Shown: piece by piece, positions 31,526-39,720 of the stretch
Numbering within the stretch: the first letter of the stretch is position 1
How the letters are laid out: every line of letters begins with the position of its first letter
IMG/VR virus record: IMGVR_UViG_3300027857_000019
Span: 1 to 63,022 of that record
Direction: 5' to 3' (one strand)
Length of the DNA stretch: 63,022 nucleotides
Source: a virus
Notes under the pieces: model-generated
Told to the model about the DNA's origin: nothing
Databases searched by the model: none
What the model saw: the letters and a program-made list of their open reading frames with translations, nothing else
Translations under genes and position numbers: made by a program

Positions 31526-33283
31526 ATGGGAGCCAATGCCTATTTCGCCGAACTCGCGAGGATTAAGTCACAGGAACGTCAAAATAAGTGGCTACAGCAG
31601 ATTGAAAAGTCTCGTCAAGACTGGATGGAAAATCCAGAACTCACGGGAGCCGAACGACAGGCTGCTCATGACAAATGGGTCAAGCAGCTCGACATTGGGC
31701 CAGCGGAGGATCACGAGAAATTCGGCGGTCTCATCGGTGCAATCGGGAAGTTGGTTCATCATCACGGTAAAGCCGTCGATGCCCAGGCCGCGCAGAACGA
31801 CCTAAAGGAAGCGCAAAACCGTGTAGCGCAGACGGCTCCAGGCATGGGAGCGCCTGCCGCAGGCTCGCCAACGCCAGGACAGGCAGTCTTGCCGCCTCCA
31901 GGCAGCGCTATGCCAGCCGTGACGCCTCCACCTGCCCAACCGCCCGCTGAAGTCAGCAAAGGGGTACAAGGGGCTGAGGATGCCGTAGAAGGGGGCACAG
32001 GAGGGCAATCCAGCCCGGTAAACGCCGCCGCAGGAGCAGGAGTGGCCCCGCCAGTCGCTCAAGCGGCTGCGGCCGCTCCAGCGTCGCCCAGCCCTTGGAT
32101 GAGCCTAACGGAGCGCAACCTTGCAACGGAAAGGGCTAAAGCGCAGCAGACCGCCGAGATGGGCTTGGCCGCTAACAAGGCCAAAGTTGAGCAGAATATC
32201 GGCCTTGTCGGGCCTGAAGACTTCGCTAAACTAGACCCATTCCAGCGTGCGCAACTCCGGACTGGCGCGCCGATTCAGCGGGACTATCGGCCTGTCGTGA
32301 GCAAAGGCGGCGAGCGAGCTTTAAGCGAAGGTGAGCGCGCGGTATTCCCAACGGACTTCATGACGGGTGAGCCATTGAAGGAGGGAGACATCGTATCGGC
32401 GGTTATGGTTAATGGGGAACCTCAGGGCTTCTCGCGCATCACGCCGAAGACGGTAGGCGGTCCTACGACGGTAGGGCCGAATGGACAGACAACGGTGAAC
32501 CGGGTGAATCCCTATGCGCCTCCCGGCGCTACGCCTGTGGTGGGGACCATCCCAGCAATGCTCCCCACCACTTCGAGCACGTCATCCACTAAGCCCGTGA
32601 AGATTGGCGAGGACGCTCAAGGTAATGTAACATATGCGGACATGACGAGCAGTTCGTCGGCGACAAAGCAAAAAGTCACGCCGAAAGGCCCGATAAATCT
32701 GACTCCTCCAAGTGGAGCACCGAAGCCAAGCGGGGGCGGAGGGGTTCCGAAGACGAGAACCTTCGAGGGCATAAAATCTGATTCTGCTCTGAAGCGCGAC
32801 ATAGAGAACCAGTACGATGCCAAGGGCGCTGAGGCTATGGCTGAGACCACGCCGGTTATCAAGATGGTCGATAGAGCCATCGCGATGATTAAAGCCGATG
32901 GCGAGAACAGCAATATGCCGTTCACGCGCACGCTTCAGCGCCTTGGCTACAAGTACGGGTTGGCGACCGACGCCTCTAAGCTCATCAACAATTTGGAGCT
33001 GGGCAAGGTGATTGGGGCGGCGCGCGTGTTGAAGGGGGGCTCACGTTCCTATCAAGCGCTTGAGCTTGCGATGCAGCATTTGCCGAACGTTACGACAGGC
33101 TCAAACAAGTTGATGTTGGAACAATTGCAGAATGTGCGCCAGAACCTTACTGACGTGCAGGACGCGGCCAATCAGTTTCACCGCAAGTATCCCGGCAAGA
33201 ATGCGCCGAATACACCACAGACTTTGATACCTCCAGGTGCAGGCCGCATCAAGATTCTGAGCGTGGAGCCGGTTGCACAGTAA
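31526..33283 (+). CDS. Putative internal/ejection protein, 585 aa
   Basis: The N-terminus is charged and helical (LARIKSQERQNKWLQQIEKS). The middle is Pro/Ala-rich and probably flexible (PPPGSAMPAVTPPPAQPPAE). The C-terminus is helical (KLMLEQLQNVRQNLTDVQD). No enzyme motif is seen. Such low-complexity large proteins next to tail genes are often packaged and ejected with DNA, which is inference. Confidence 0.5.
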   Translation: MGANAYFAELARIKSQERQNKWLQQIEKSRQDWMENPELTGAERQAAHDKWVKQLDIGPAEDHEKFGGLIGAIGKLVHHHGKAVDAQAAQNDLKEAQNRVAQTAPGMGAPAAGSPTPGQAVLPPPGSAMPAVTPPPAQPPAEVSKGVQGAEDAVEGGTGGQSSPVNAAAGAGVAPPVAQAAAAAPASPSPWMSLTERNLATERAKAQQTAEMGLAANKAKVEQNIGLVGPEDFAKLDPFQRAQLRTGAPIQRDYRPVVSKGGERALSEGERAVFPTDFMTGEPLKEGDIVSAVMVNGEPQGFSRITPKTVGGPTTVGPNGQTTVNRVNPYAPPGATPVVGTIPAMLPTTSSTSSTKPVKIGEDAQGNVTYADMTSSSSATKQKVTPKGPINLTPPSGAPKPSGGGGVPKTRTFEGIKSDSALKRDIENQYDAKGAEAMAETTPVIKMVDRAIAMIKADGENSNMPFTRTLQRLGYKYGLATDASKLINNLELGKVIGAARVLKGGSRSYQALELAMQHLPNVTTGSNKLMLEQLQNVRQNLTDVQDAANQFHRKYPGKNAPNTPQTLIPPGAGRIKILSVEPVAQ

Positions 33284-34584
33284 TGGCCGTCAAGCGCATC
33301 ACGGCGGAAGTAGACGGCAAGCAGATGGTGGTAACTGCCGACATCCCCGATGATGCCACGCCAGAGGAAATCGAGCAGGCAGTCAGTGGGGCACACCAGA
33401 GTGTACAGCCTCCTCCTCCCGGTGCAGCACAGGGCAAGTTCCAGTATCCTCCAGGAGTGCAAGCCGAACTCGCGCATTCGACTGTTGCGCCAACGCGCTG
33501 GGATATTGCCAAGCAAGCGCTGACTGGGGCTGGAAAATACCTACTCGATCCTAATGGGATCTCGCACGGCAATGGTCTCCGGCAAATCATCGCAGATCGG
33601 GACGACCCGGCTACTGGAGTCAAGAAAGGCGACATCATGCTAGGGATGGGCGGGGATCATGGCCCTCTCGCCTATAGCACTCCTGCGGAGGAAGGCGGGG
33701 GGATGCTTGCAGGCATTCCCGGCGCAGTACAGATGGGTCTGAGTATAGGCGCTCCACTCAGTAGGGCTCTTTCACGACTCAAGCCTTCAGCTTCTCCGAG
33801 CGGTCAAGGGTCATGGTTGGCGAACAAGGCTATGGAATTCGGCGCAAGACGCGTTCCCTTCGGCAGGGACCTCTTGGATGCCTACCGGAAATCCGCAGGA
33901 ATTGCGTTGCCCGAAAGCCCTAGCCCTACGTGGAGTCCGGGGCAGCCGACTGGCATTCCAGGGCAAATTGAATTACCGCCTCCGCCAATACGCCCCTCTA
34001 CCCAAAGAGCACCTGGACCTTTGCCGACTCCCGAACCGATACCCGTTCGACCGTCTACCCAGCGTGCGCCGGGACCGATTGCGCCGCCTCCAACGGAAGC
34101 GCCGCCAGTCTTTCGTGGCTCAACGAATCGCGCTATTAGCCTCGCTCCGCCTGAGGAAGCCGCCACTTCCGCGAGTGCTGCGCCGGGAACCCCGAAAGCG
34201 TGGCGCGGCGGTAACGTGCCTGAGGATCAGTTCGCAGAGATCAAAGCGCGCATGGAGCGCAATGTTGCAGAAGGAGCGCAGCCGAAGCAGCCCATCGAAT
34301 TGAAGCCTCCCGGCGAGAAGCCTCAACCGCCAGTCGCTCGAAGCCTCGAAGACCCACGTACCGTCCTGGAGCCGGTCTCCGAGAACAAGGACACCGTTCT
34401 CGCCCAGCGCTTCATGAAGATGGGCATGACGCCGGAACAGGTCGAGGCCCTCTCAGACGCGGAGACGAACCGGCACTCGATTGAGGCTGGTTTCAGCAAG
34501 TTCTACGGCAAGCATCTGAGTCGGACGCCTGCGGAGGGTAGGGCCTACATCGCGAACCGGATGCGCGAGCTCTCTAAACCTTGA
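33283..34584 (+). CDS. Proline-rich putative virion protein, 433 aa
   Basis: The ATG at 33283 shares a base with the previous stop. Residues 1-45 are a small alpha/beta domain (ITAEVDGKQMVVTADIPDDA). Residues 210-290 hold repeats of RPSTQRAPGP and many Pro runs. The C-terminus is helical (MGMTPEQVEALSDAETNRHS). It ends the rightward tail block and overlaps the convergent KTSC gene by 11 bases. Confidence 0.5.
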   Translation: MAVKRITAEVDGKQMVVTADIPDDATPEEIEQAVSGAHQSVQPPPPGAAQGKFQYPPGVQAELAHSTVAPTRWDIAKQALTGAGKYLLDPNGISHGNGLRQIIADRDDPATGVKKGDIMLGMGGDHGPLAYSTPAEEGGGMLAGIPGAVQMGLSIGAPLSRALSRLKPSASPSGQGSWLANKAMEFGARRVPFGRDLLDAYRKSAGIALPESPSPTWSPGQPTGIPGQIELPPPPIRPSTQRAPGPLPTPEPIPVRPSTQRAPGPIAPPPTEAPPVFRGSTNRAISLAPPEEAATSASAAPGTPKAWRGGNVPEDQFAEIKARMERNVAEGAQPKQPIELKPPGEKPQPPVARSLEDPRTVLEPVSENKDTVLAQRFMKMGMTPEQVEALSDAETNRHSIEAGFSKFYGKHLSRTPAEGRAYIANRMRELSKP

Positions 34585-34777
34585 TGCCCTTGTACGTGCC
34601 GTTAATCCGCGCGTGGAAGTACTTGCCGACCGAGTGCGCCTTCAGCAGATTGTTGTAGTGAAACTCAGGCACGCCAGGATAGCGGTAGCGCTTGCCATTC
34701 TCGAAGACGATGCTCAACTCGTGGGACTCTTTATCGTACTCGGCGGATTTGATGTGGGAGGATTTTAGGTCAGGCAC
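34574..34777 (-). CDS. KTSC domain protein, 67 aa
   Basis: The GTG at 34777 is used because it overlaps the stop of the upstream gene. The whole protein is a KTSC domain: LKSSHIKSAEYDKESHEL near the start, then VFENGKRYRYPGVPE and YNNLLKAHSVGKYFHARING. KTSC proteins are short, common in phages and sometimes fused to lysyl-tRNA synthetase-like proteins. Their biochemical role is unclear. Confidence 0.8.
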   Translation of the reverse strand: MPDLKSSHIKSAEYDKESHELSIVFENGKRYRYPGVPEFHYNNLLKAHSVGKYFHARINGTYKGIKV

Positions 34778-34940
34778 GGCCCTTCGCCATCGTTGGAAGT
34801 GCGGAGCGCTTCGTGGAAGCAAAGTCGTGCAACTGCCCCTTGCTCATCTTCAGCAAGCCCTTGTTCTTCGCATAGAGTTTCCCTGGTGAATGTTCAGCAA
34901 TAGCCATCGCTTCCTGCTGCTTTTTACTTACGGCTGGCAT
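34770..34940 (-). CDS. DUF3008-like small protein, 56 aa
   Basis: The ATG at 34940 follows the ATPase gene stop by nine bases. The sequence MPAVSKKQQEAMAIAEHSPG and the segment MSKGQLHDFASTKR match the DUF3008 pattern (basic start, central helix, final EFAxTK-type motif). DUF3008 proteins are often found in prophages; function unknown. Overlaps the KTSC start by 8 bases. Confidence 0.7.
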   Translation of the reverse strand: MPAVSKKQQEAMAIAEHSPGKLYAKNKGLLKMSKGQLHDFASTKRSALPTMAKGRA

Positions 34941-34949
34941 ATCCGTATT

Positions 34950-36185
34950 CTACCTCATGTGCTGAAGTTCACCTGATGATGGGGCCTTCGTGGATGTGGC
35001 GATATCGTAGGGAATTCCCTCATGCGCCCGATTACGGCATCGCTCCAAGAACTCTGTCGGGAATGCGCTACGCCCCGAATGCTGGAAACTCTCCTGAGGA
35101 GTGGCGCTCCAATTCGAGAGGAAGAAGTTGAGATTCCCCGCGCGCCGGTATTCCTCGCGTGTCGTTTCCCACCAGTAGAGGTTATCCTTGGGCAGGAAAT
35201 ACCGTTGCCAGCGCGTGTACAGGTGCGAGGTCTCCGAGACTTTCTTCGCGTGCAGGATGGACTGCTCGGCTGGTTCCCAATCGGTCGGCGGATGGCGGCG
35301 GTATTTCTTCGGCTCGGCGTACCAGGGAATAAAGATGTAGGTCCAGCGCGGATGTTTTCCCTTTCTGCAATCTTCGGTGAACTCGTGCCAGAAGTTGCCG
35401 CGGCCGGCCGGCACCGCCTCCATGCCGAACAGCGTGTTGATAGACTGTGGAATCGCAGGCATCAGGTCGAACTGAATCACGCCGGGATACTGCCATTGCG
35501 AGACCTCCGTCAAGTGGCCGATCTCGAATTGCCGCGATATTCCCATTGCGCCCTTTTGCGAGGATTCCTGATAGATGAGGCGGGAATTGTTTGCGAAGGC
35601 TAGATGCTCATCCTTCACGTCGTAGACGATGGCTGGCTTGAGAAATGATGGCAACTCCTGATACATGAACTTGTCGCGGTCGTAGACTTCGCGGATAAGA
35701 TCAGAATTGAGGCTGGCAGCCATACCGCGCGTGTGGTCGTTCAGCACGAGCCGATGGACCGACAGGCAGCGCCAGATCATCGTGAAGCCTATCTGCCGCG
35801 ATTTATTGCAGGCTACTAGGATGCCATCGACGGGCTCTCCACGAGAGCGTTGCTCATGGCATTCTTCCTCTTTCTTGCCGATCTTTTCCATGAGCATCTC
35901 TTGGGGCTCCCAGTAGTTGAGAGGGCCAGCGCCGCCGCCGACCGTTGCATCAATGTTGATGGTCAGATAGCGGTTGGCGCAGTACTGGAAATCCAGCTTG
36001 CAGAGGATTTGCTCGTTGTGAATGAAATCGTGATCTTCGCTCGTAATGGCTTTCTTCTTGGCTAGAAGCGCGTCGATCTCTTTGGCGCGTTCAATACTAA
36101 CGGCTGGCTTGTGGCGCTTTAGCTTGAGCTTGAGGGCCTTCTGGACCTTGTGAGTGTTCTGGTCTACGATGAGCGGGGAGTACAC
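34950..36185 (-). CDS. terL (ATPase part): Terminase large subunit, ATPase domain only, 411 aa
   Basis: The GTG at 36185 follows GAGGAG. A terminase-type Walker A is present (NKSRQIGFTMIWR, about residues 127-139) and the Walker B region ends in a catalytic Glu (IGHLTEVSQW). Downstream, the segment WSATPQESFQHSGRSAFP is the usual end of the ATPase domain; the protein then stops after about 40 residues without any nuclease motif. It would be the packaging motor. The nuclease half is a separate gene at 8012-8851 on the other strand. The gene follows the putative small terminase gene, as is usual. Confidence 0.85.
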   Translation of the reverse strand: MYSPLIVDQNTHKVQKALKLKLKRHKPAVSIERAKEIDALLAKKKAITSEDHDFIHNEQILCKLDFQYCANRYLTINIDATVGGGAGPLNYWEPQEMLMEKIGKKEEECHEQRSRGEPVDGILVACNKSRQIGFTMIWRCLSVHRLVLNDHTRGMAASLNSDLIREVYDRDKFMYQELPSFLKPAIVYDVKDEHLAFANNSRLIYQESSQKGAMGISRQFEIGHLTEVSQWQYPGVIQFDLMPAIPQSINTLFGMEAVPAGRGNFWHEFTEDCRKGKHPRWTYIFIPWYAEPKKYRRHPPTDWEPAEQSILHAKKVSETSHLYTRWQRYFLPKDNLYWWETTREEYRRAGNLNFFLSNWSATPQESFQHSGRSAFPTEFLERCRNRAHEGIPYDIATSTKAPSSGELQHMR

Positions 36186-36491
36186 TCACTCCTCATCCTT
36201 GGTTTCCAGAACCTTTACCGTATCCTCACTGAGCCCCGCCTTCATCAGAGCCTTCTCTTCCGGCGAGAGGATGCCGTACTGCTTTTTCAACTCACGCAGG
36301 AACTCCTGCTCTGGGTCGGTGTAGGTGACATCATCCTCTTCCGCTGGATCGTTGATGCGCTTCTTGGGTTGGGCCACGAGTCCGACAGCATCGCACTCGG
36401 CTTTGTAGAGCGCCGCGAGCAGTTCAAGCGAGTCGGCGATGCGCTCCAGTTGCTTGACAGCAGGCGCGAGGCGGGCGATGGTTACGTCCAT
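36186..36491 (-). CDS. Acidic helical protein, 101 aa
   Basis: The ATG at 36491 overlaps the upstream stop. The protein is helical and acidic (VKQLERIADSLELLAALYKA; PEQEFLRELKKQYG). It directly precedes the terminase ATPase gene. It might be a packaging accessory or even a small-terminase-like protein, but no DNA-binding motif is visible. Confidence 0.6.
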   Translation of the reverse strand: MDVTIARLAPAVKQLERIADSLELLAALYKAECDAVGLVAQPKKRINDPAEEDDVTYTDPEQEFLRELKKQYGILSPEEKALMKAGLSEDTVKVLETKDEE

Positions 36492-36595
36492 TACTTCATC
36501 GACAGCTTGCGCTTCGTCTTGTCGGCGAGGCTCATCGCCATGTTCTTGATCGGCTTCGTCATCTTCGCACCGCCAGCGCCTTCCGCCTGGAACAT
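36491..36595 (-). CDS. Tiny basic peptide, 34 aa
   Basis: The ATG at 36595 lies 13 bases after the stop of the zinc-finger protein and has AAGGG upstream. Upstream ATGs (36667, 36691, 36697) would extend it but overlap the neighbour by 60-90 bases, unlike the rest of this genome. The peptide is basic (MTKPIKNMAMSLADKTKRKL). Function unknown; start uncertain. Confidence 0.45.
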   Translation of the reverse strand: MFQAEGAGGAKMTKPIKNMAMSLADKTKRKLSMK

Positions 36596-36608
36596 CTTTG
36601 GACGGCCC

Positions 36609-37250
36609 TTAGTCGGCTGCGGTAGGCTCTGGCTCGCGTTGCGCGAGAGATCCTGTTCCTTCGTCATCGTGTTGCCATTTAGTCCCGGCATTCTCATCGT
36701 CTCCCTCTGAAGCATCAATGATATCAAGAGTGCTATCCAGGATGCGACCGACCTCCGCAGTGGTTCGCTCCACTGAGCCAGTCGGCAGCGTGAAATTCTG
36801 CTGGATAACGGCCTGTGGCCCGCGCTTCCCAGTCAGACCGGAGATCTCCAGCAGGAACCGACGCGACTCTTTATCGCCTGGCAGCATCACGGTTCCATGC
36901 CCTTTACAGCGCGGACATTGAATCGTCGTGCTTCCCTTTCGTGGCTGTCCGGTTCCATCGCAAACTGTGCAGTACGTCTCGATGCTCCTGGCATCGTTCA
37001 CGATATCGCGGAACAGCGGCGGCAATTCTGGGCTGATGAGTGCGACGGCCTCCGCGCAGTGATGGTCTCGCCAAACCTCCAAAAACCTCGCAGCGCCGAT
37101 CTTGTTTTTGTTCAGCAGAACGGAAACAGGCTTGGAGAGCAGGCGCGGGTCGGCGAGGTCTTTCGCGAGCGCGCGGAAAGCTGGCTCATCCTCACGGTCA
37201 ACCGCCGCCCGGACGGATTCAGTGGGTAGGTTCTTGAGGATTGACTTCAT
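36609..37250 (-). CDS. Putative small terminase with zinc finger, 213 aa
   Basis: The ATG at 37250 overlaps the preceding stop. The protein has a helical N-terminal half (KIGAARFLEVWRDHHCAEAV), then a DnaJ-type zinc finger (CTVCDGTGQ...CPRCKGHG at about residues 114-138), then an acidic tail. It is the best small-terminase candidate because it is encoded just upstream of the ATPase gene and has a potential DNA-binding zinc finger. This is inference; the fold is not the classic helix-turn-helix small terminase. Confidence 0.5.
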   Translation of the reverse strand: MKSILKNLPTESVRAAVDREDEPAFRALAKDLADPRLLSKPVSVLLNKNKIGAARFLEVWRDHHCAEAVALISPELPPLFRDIVNDARSIETYCTVCDGTGQPRKGSTTIQCPRCKGHGTVMLPGDKESRRFLLEISGLTGKRGPQAVIQQNFTLPTGSVERTTAEVGRILDSTLDIIDASEGDDENAGTKWQHDDEGTGSLAQREPEPTAAD

Positions 37251-37489
37251 TGCGGTTCAAAGGCCGCCAACTCCGATCTTAGTTTTGCCTCAGCGGCTTC
37301 ATTTATCGGAGGCGCAGTCATGGGAGGCGCAGTTGTGCTAAGTTCCGCTTGCGCCGCAACGTAGATCTCCCGTCGCGACTTCGCTGCTAGCTTCACCATG
37401 GTCTTGATGTTCGCCTCGGAGAAGTGCGGGCGCCCTTGGGCGATCATCGCGGCAACCAGAATCAGAATCTCGTGCTCAGCAGTATCCAT
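37247..37489 (-). CDS. Hypothetical protein, 80 aa
   Basis: The ATG at 37489 overlaps the upstream stop (TAATG). The first half is helical (MDTAEHEILILVAAMIAQG, then IKTMVKLAAKSRREIYVAAQ); the second is Pro/Ala-rich then helical. No motif is recognised. Confidence 0.6.
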   Translation of the reverse strand: MDTAEHEILILVAAMIAQGRPHFSEANIKTMVKLAAKSRREIYVAAQAELSTTAPPMTAPPINEAAEAKLRSELAAFEPQ

Positions 37490-37779
37490 TATGCACTCAC
37501 CTTCTGAACCATCTTTCCTTCGGTCCAACCTAATCGCTTCAAGAGCCGCTGATTCGCCTCGGCGGTCATAATCATGAGACCACCGTTCGCCAAGGCCACG
37601 CACTGCTGGCCATAACGCTTCGGATCTGGGAACACCGAGACCACGGAATCGACCTTGATCGTGTTCGGTTGCCCATCATCGTCAAGCCATCCGAAATAGG
37701 GACTACCGCCGGAGGGCGTCTCCATCGGGAATGCCGAACGTGCGTAATGTCCGTTTGGCACTGTAATCGCTCTTTCCAT
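37489..37779 (-). CDS. Hypothetical protein, 96 aa
   Basis: The ATG at 37779 follows GAAAGG. It opens the leftward terminase operon. The protein has an aromatic/Gly segment (GGSPYFGWLDDDGQPNTIKV) and a helical C-terminus (MTAEANQRLLKRLGWTEGK). An extended -10-like TGTATAGT lies directly upstream (TATAGT at 37793-37788). Confidence 0.6.
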   Translation of the reverse strand: MERAITVPNGHYARSAFPMETPSGGSPYFGWLDDDGQPNTIKVDSVVSVFPDPKRYGQQCVALANGGLMIMTAEANQRLLKRLGWTEGKMVQKVSA

Positions 37780-37818
37780 TGCCTTTCACTATACACCTGA
37801 TGTCACGAAAAAGCATCG

Positions 37819-37835
37819 TGTAAACTTTGTGTACA
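37819..37835 (+). promoter_or_regulatory. TGTAAAC-type 17-bp site, copy D, in a divergent control region
   Basis: TGTAAAC-TTT-GTGTACA has one mismatch to the perfect palindrome. It lies between the leftward terminase operon (first ATG 37779) and the rightward exported-fibre operon (first ATG 37861). TATGAT at 37844-37849 could be a -10 for the rightward genes and TATAGT at 37793-37788 for the leftward ones, so one site could control both. Confidence 0.6.
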
Positions 37836-37860
37836 GTTTGGAGTATGATAGCGAGATAAG

Positions 37861-39720
37861 ATGAGACTCCTAACTGGCACGGCCCTTTGCCTCTTCATGG
37901 CTATGCAGGGGGCCGTCGCTCAAGTCCCAGGCATCCCCATGCAAGGCTCGGATATGGTCTCCAATGGTCGAGCCATCATCAATAACGCCTTTCTTTTCCT
38001 GGGCAATGGCAAAGTCGCACGTTGGACAGGAGTAGGAGCACCAGGGTCAATCCCGCTGAGCGTACAGGGAGATCTCTACTACGACACGTCGGGCCTGCAC
38101 ACCTACGCCTGTTACTCAACAGTCTGCTCAACGGCTCCGAATTGGGCTCGCATCGACGGGCTCGTAACAGCGCCAGGTTCAAACGGGCAGTTGGTTTACA
38201 ATCTTTCGACGGCTTTCGCGGCGTTTACTCCAGGCGGAGATGTGACGTTTACCGCGCCAAATTTCACGGTAACGGGCACAGGCGGGGTCGCATTCGCCCC
38301 TTCCGCGACCACGAACGCTTTGAACGCTTCCAATATTTCCAGCGGCACGCTTCCCGCAGCACGGCTCCCGGCGACGGTTTTCCAGACTAATCAGAGCAAC
38401 ACGGTCACGACCGGCACGCAAGACTTTAGCGCGAGTCTTCACTTCATCCCGAAAACGGCCGCCAATGTTGGCGCACTGCCAGCTACAGGCTGTGCCGCCG
38501 GCGAAATAGCAATGGTCCTATCGGCTACTCTGGGACAGCAAATCTACGAGAATTCGGGTACCGGGGCCTGTGTATGGACGCAACAAGGAGGAGGCGGCGG
38601 TGGCGGCGCTTCGTGGGCATCCCAATTAAACGACTGGCTCATTACGCGCACATCGGCTACCGTTCTGACTATCTGTCAAGGCGCTTCGAGCACGACTCCC
38701 TGCGCCTTTCGCATTGGAACGCGAGTCTGGACATTTACCGCCGCCTCCACGGTCACTCTAACGACCGGCACAGGCTTGGCCTACATCGCGGGCGATGCTT
38801 CAGGAGTGATTGGAGTCTATGTCAATACGGCAAATTTCACGAGCGTCGCGTGCTCGGGTTGCACCGTGTTCAATGCGACTCAAGCCCCTACTGATGGAGT
38901 TGTGTTCGCCTCCTGGAATGCGACGGCGAATACATGGGACTCGACAGGAACTGATCTGCGGGCAGTCTTCAGTAATCGCGGCAAATTCGTGGCTTCAGCA
39001 ACGATCACTCCAGTAATCACTTCCGATTCGATCTCATTCAATGCCTTAGGCGGCGGTCCCACGCCCTCAGGCTTCTACCTGACTTCTGGCGGGACCTCGT
39101 ATTGTGGGCCGACGTTCCAGGTATGCACTCCTGCGAGTGGGCTAACGATCCTGACAACGGCGGGAAGTTCGACCGTCAACGCAAGCGGCGGTACCCAGGT
39201 GATTCAAGCGAAAGCAGCGGCAGGCGACAACATCATAGCAGTAGGGCAGGCCATTGCTGGCGGCAATACTTCCCTAACCGTGGCCGTCAACTGCTCGGCA
39301 TTTCCTTCAGCCAATAGCGTGTATCCGCAATGTGGCGTTGGGTTCAGGGAGTCTGCCACTGGGAAACTGGTCTTTATCGCGCAGCCTTTTTACAACCACC
39401 TTCAAGGCGGTTCGAGCGGCCTGACGCTCTATTCATTCACCAATCAAACGACCTTCGCTTCCACTCTCAGTTCAAACACCTTCACCTACATCGGCATGGG
39501 CACGATCTGGTGGGCGAAGTTGACGTGCTCGGTTGCCGGTTGCGCTACTGGCAATATCACAATTCAGACAAGCCCTGACGGGGTGAACTGGTCGCAGGGA
39601 TTCACTGAGGCAGTGGGTGGCCACTTCACGACAGCGCCGAATCAGTGGTACGCCTATGGTTCCAGTTCCTCTACGGACAACGATCTGTACGTTGACATCA
39701 TGAGCTTCCTGGTCCAATGA
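37861..39720 (+). CDS. Exported fibre-like protein with Sec signal peptide, 619 aa
   Basis: Residues 1-20 (MRLLTGTALCLFMAMQGAVA) form a clear Sec signal peptide, with cleavage likely before Gln21. The mature protein is Gly/Thr/Ser/Asn-rich and beta-type, with the fibre-like segment LNASNISSGTLPAARLP, a Gly-8 linker (GGGGGGGA), and paired Cys residues throughout (CYSTVC, CSGC, CGPTFQVC, CSVAGC) that could form disulfides after export. It looks like a phage fibre made for the periplasm or cell surface. First of four such genes. Confidence 0.7.
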   Translation: MRLLTGTALCLFMAMQGAVAQVPGIPMQGSDMVSNGRAIINNAFLFLGNGKVARWTGVGAPGSIPLSVQGDLYYDTSGLHTYACYSTVCSTAPNWARIDGLVTAPGSNGQLVYNLSTAFAAFTPGGDVTFTAPNFTVTGTGGVAFAPSATTNALNASNISSGTLPAARLPATVFQTNQSNTVTTGTQDFSASLHFIPKTAANVGALPATGCAAGEIAMVLSATLGQQIYENSGTGACVWTQQGGGGGGGASWASQLNDWLITRTSATVLTICQGASSTTPCAFRIGTRVWTFTAASTVTLTTGTGLAYIAGDASGVIGVYVNTANFTSVACSGCTVFNATQAPTDGVVFASWNATANTWDSTGTDLRAVFSNRGKFVASATITPVITSDSISFNALGGGPTPSGFYLTSGGTSYCGPTFQVCTPASGLTILTTAGSSTVNASGGTQVIQAKAAAGDNIIAVGQAIAGGNTSLTVAVNCSAFPSANSVYPQCGVGFRESATGKLVFIAQPFYNHLQGGSSGLTLYSFTNQTTFASTLSSNTFTYIGMGTIWWAKLTCSVAGCATGNITIQTSPDGVNWSQGFTEAVGGHFTTAPNQWYAYGSSSSTDNDLYVDIMSFLVQ

